Of a stretch of DNA of 64,000 nt, positions 62,500 through 64,000 are shown piece by piece (the stretch's first letter is position 1; each line of letters opens with the position of its first letter). The position numbers and the translations under genes are program-made. This DNA comes from Tridacna crocea. Taxonomy: Eukaryota; Mollusca; Bivalvia; Cardiida; Cardiidae. Below the pieces are notes generated by a model. It saw only the letters and a list, made by a program, of their open reading frames with translations. It searched no databases and was not told the DNA's origin. The stretch is from NCBI GenBank assembly GCA_943736015.1, contig OX031068.1, forward strand, positions 29,563,296-29,627,295, given 5' to 3'.

Positions 62500-62659
62500 C
62501 CTGTGTTGATTCCGGACACTGAGATCCGAATCCAGTAAAATTTGTATTTTTTTACTGTATCATTAAGTTGTATACTTCTGATTGATTTATTTTGTATTTT
62601 TTTCGGATCTCTACAGCAAACTAAGACAATGTCGCCGAAGTTTAGAATCAGGTAGCAAG

Positions 62660-62724
62660 GGGTGTAGATAAAAAATCAGACAACATGTTCTGTGCATTCT
62701 AATCTTAATCTACGCAGTCCGCAG
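62660..62724. repeat. Family B hairpin, diverged
   Basis: GGTGTAGATAAAAAATCAGA, ACATGTTCTGTGCATTC and TAATCTTAATCTACGCAGTC, CGCAG. Confidence 0.75.
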
Positions 62725-62937
62725 TATGTAATACTATTGACCACTGAACAGAAATGGTTACGTAAAAAAAATAGAGTAGCGCTTTTGTTTGGCATTCTAG
62801 AAGTTAGTGGCATTTATCTCCTACTTTATATGGAAGGATATTACATCTTGTATTTATGACAAATTTTTCATATTGTTTATGTGTTTTTTTCGCGTCAATA
62901 TAATCTGTCTTTTCTTCTCAGTATTGGCTGGGGATGG

Positions 62938-63012
62938 GGCAGTATTTTTGGGGTAGATGTCCAGTCTATAACATTATATCGATTCCGAGTTCGAATCCGA
63001 TCACGAACCGGG
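62938..63012 (+). mobile_element. Possible degenerate tRNA-type SINE head
   Basis: A box B-like GAGTTCGAATCCGATC lies about 40 bp after GGGTAGATGTCC. No clover leaf and no body. Confidence 0.3.
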
Positions 63013-63496
63013 TCAAACTTTTTATTTACCTATATCATGGAGCGACTACCGTTTTAGTTTTTAGTCAGAAAATAATAGAGCGTGGTTGATACAAGTTGAA
63101 GAACTAGTTTTACAATCGGTGTTAAATAAAATTATATCGAAAATTGTGGTGCAAAGCAAAAGTGATGACAGCACGTGTTCATGATGATTGTTGAATACTG
63201 TTATAATACTTCATTGTATATTTTGATATAGTCCCCAAGTACTTGCACTGGCTGAAAGTATGCATTATTTTTTCAATATTGAATACTTTGATCATATTAC
63301 ATAGTTTAGAGCTTTCTTCACATGCTTTTCTACGTATCGAACTATTTTGAAACCTGCCGTTTCCCTAAAAATGAAAATATGAACGGTCGTATTAAAAAAA
63401 AAATCAGCGTTAGAAACCATGTTTTACGAACTTTTTAATTCAAAGCTCTTATAAAAAACAAGAAAAATTTACAGAATATTCCTTTCCTGAATATCA
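63013..63496. other. Unassigned AT-rich sequence
   Basis: No gene or family recognised. Confidence 0.45.
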
Positions 63497-63560
63497 GAAC
63501 AGAACAGAACAGAACATCGTTTATTTGACAAAAACTACATAGTTTATAGTCATATAATAA
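63497..63560 (-). mobile_element. Possible non-LTR retrotransposon 3' tail, reversed
   Basis: AGAACAGAACAGAACAGAAC is followed by ATCGTTTATTTGACAAAA. On the minus strand this is AATAAACGAT followed by TTCTG repeats, a common layout for the 3' end of an invertebrate LINE. No reverse transcriptase frame is present in the window. Confidence 0.35.
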
Positions 63561-64000
63561 ACAAACTTTTAAATCAAATGCATTTTAGTCACGCGATTTA
63601 TTACTACACACAATTCAAAATGATCTAATATGAAGCTTTAAATAAATTAATAAGTAAACAGTGAATGGGTGAAATGGTATTTTCAATATTGATACTTGAA
63701 AGTATAGATCTGTGGAGGGAAAAACTCATATTGACATATAGAATAAGGGAATTTGTACCGCAATCGGTCGACAAATCACTCGATCAACCAGTCCGATTGA
63801 ACGACTAATCAGTCGATCGATTGCCACAATATAATCCATCAATGAATCATTCAATGATGCTGCCATTGGACAATGAAGCATCATGAATGAATGAGAATGT
63901 AAAAATAAATTTAAAATTGGACTTAATAGAAGTGAAAAATTTAGAAGTGTCGTAGCTTACTTCTAGTAAAAGGTAATAGTAAGTTAATGAATAATTGACA
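63561..64000. other. AT-rich sequence with degenerate CGATCAAT-type repeats
   Basis: Imperfect TCGAT/CAATCGG tetranucleotide-like units occur at 63757-63850. Otherwise nothing is recognised to the window edge. Confidence 0.5.

Noticed and set aside
411..62724. Family B hairpins as rho-independent terminators or microRNA genes
   Set aside because: Terminators do not apply to a eukaryotic locus. The number and dispersed, decaying nature fit a MITE; no precursor-like asymmetry or conserved arm is visible.

Overview
This window reads as AT-rich metazoan nuclear DNA. It has no operons, no Shine-Dalgarno-like spacing and almost no long open frames. It is packed with fold-back DNA elements, tRNA-headed SINEs and simple repeats. 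The SINEs at 40231-40824 carry a tRNA head (box A and box B) followed by a block that I recognise as the Meta domain of MetaSINEs, known from molluscs and other invertebrates. With the very dense MITE content this suggests a bivalve mollusc. The species cannot be fixed from the sequence. I found no autonomous transposase, no RNA gene I would call functional, no CRISPR and nothing prokaryotic.

The dominant component is one palindromic MITE, called family A here. There are about 30 near-complete copies and at least a dozen fragments, roughly one every 1.5 kb. Complete copies are close to 221 bp, start CCC(A/T)TTAC, end GTAA(A/T)GGG and sit between TTAA tetranucleotides. They centre on a near-perfect palindrome of about 66 bp. 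TTAA target duplication with CCC...GGG ends is the signature of the piggyBac superfamily. Two filled/empty site pairs inside the window support the TTAA duplication: 46280-46500 against 13486-13489, and 31890-32110 against 32275-32278. A sister family L (46280-46500 and 57061-57281) has the same ends and length but a stem changed by mirrored substitutions.

Other dispersed families, named by letter: B, short hairpins with stem AGATCAGACTGCAC, about 20 copies and a diverged array at 42985-43630; E, GGGCCCGTATTCACC fold-backs; F, about 260 bp elements with TA flanks; G, fold-backs sharing a GC-rich stem tip with F; H, a 350 bp element ending CCATCTAGCGGGAGATAA; I, J and K, long palindromes; O, a TTAA-flanked 540 bp element; P and Q, non-palindromic dispersed segments; N, a 2.6 kb element with 545 bp inverted arms, 5-bp target duplications and CACTG ends at 33373-36011, plus a 471 bp deletion derivative at 36163-36633.

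Layout. 0-5 kb: a 1 kb minisatellite, then tandemly duplicated A copies and K. 5-13 kb: mixed A, B, K, H with F nested, and G. 13-20 kb: O, Q, G and long plain AT-rich stretches. 20-24 kb: an inverted pair of F, a 718 bp fold-back and a 400 bp polypyrimidine tract. 24.2-25.1 kb: the best gene candidate, a possible first exon with an ETS-type site upstream. 26-32 kb: a SINE nested in A, clustered A copies and a 1 kb minisatellite of 21-bp units. 33.3-36.6 kb: the N elements. 37-42 kb: E nested in B and two tandem SINEs with a shared target repeat. 42-49 kb: duplicated P segments, the B array, O with L nested and an unknown 126-codon frame. 49-64 kb: concatenated H copies, I and J palindromes, L, a reversed SINE and largely plain AT-rich DNA to the end.

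The elements record a layered insertion history (L in O, A in a tandem duplicate, F in H, SINE in A, E in B). No pathway-level gene cooperation can be inferred.
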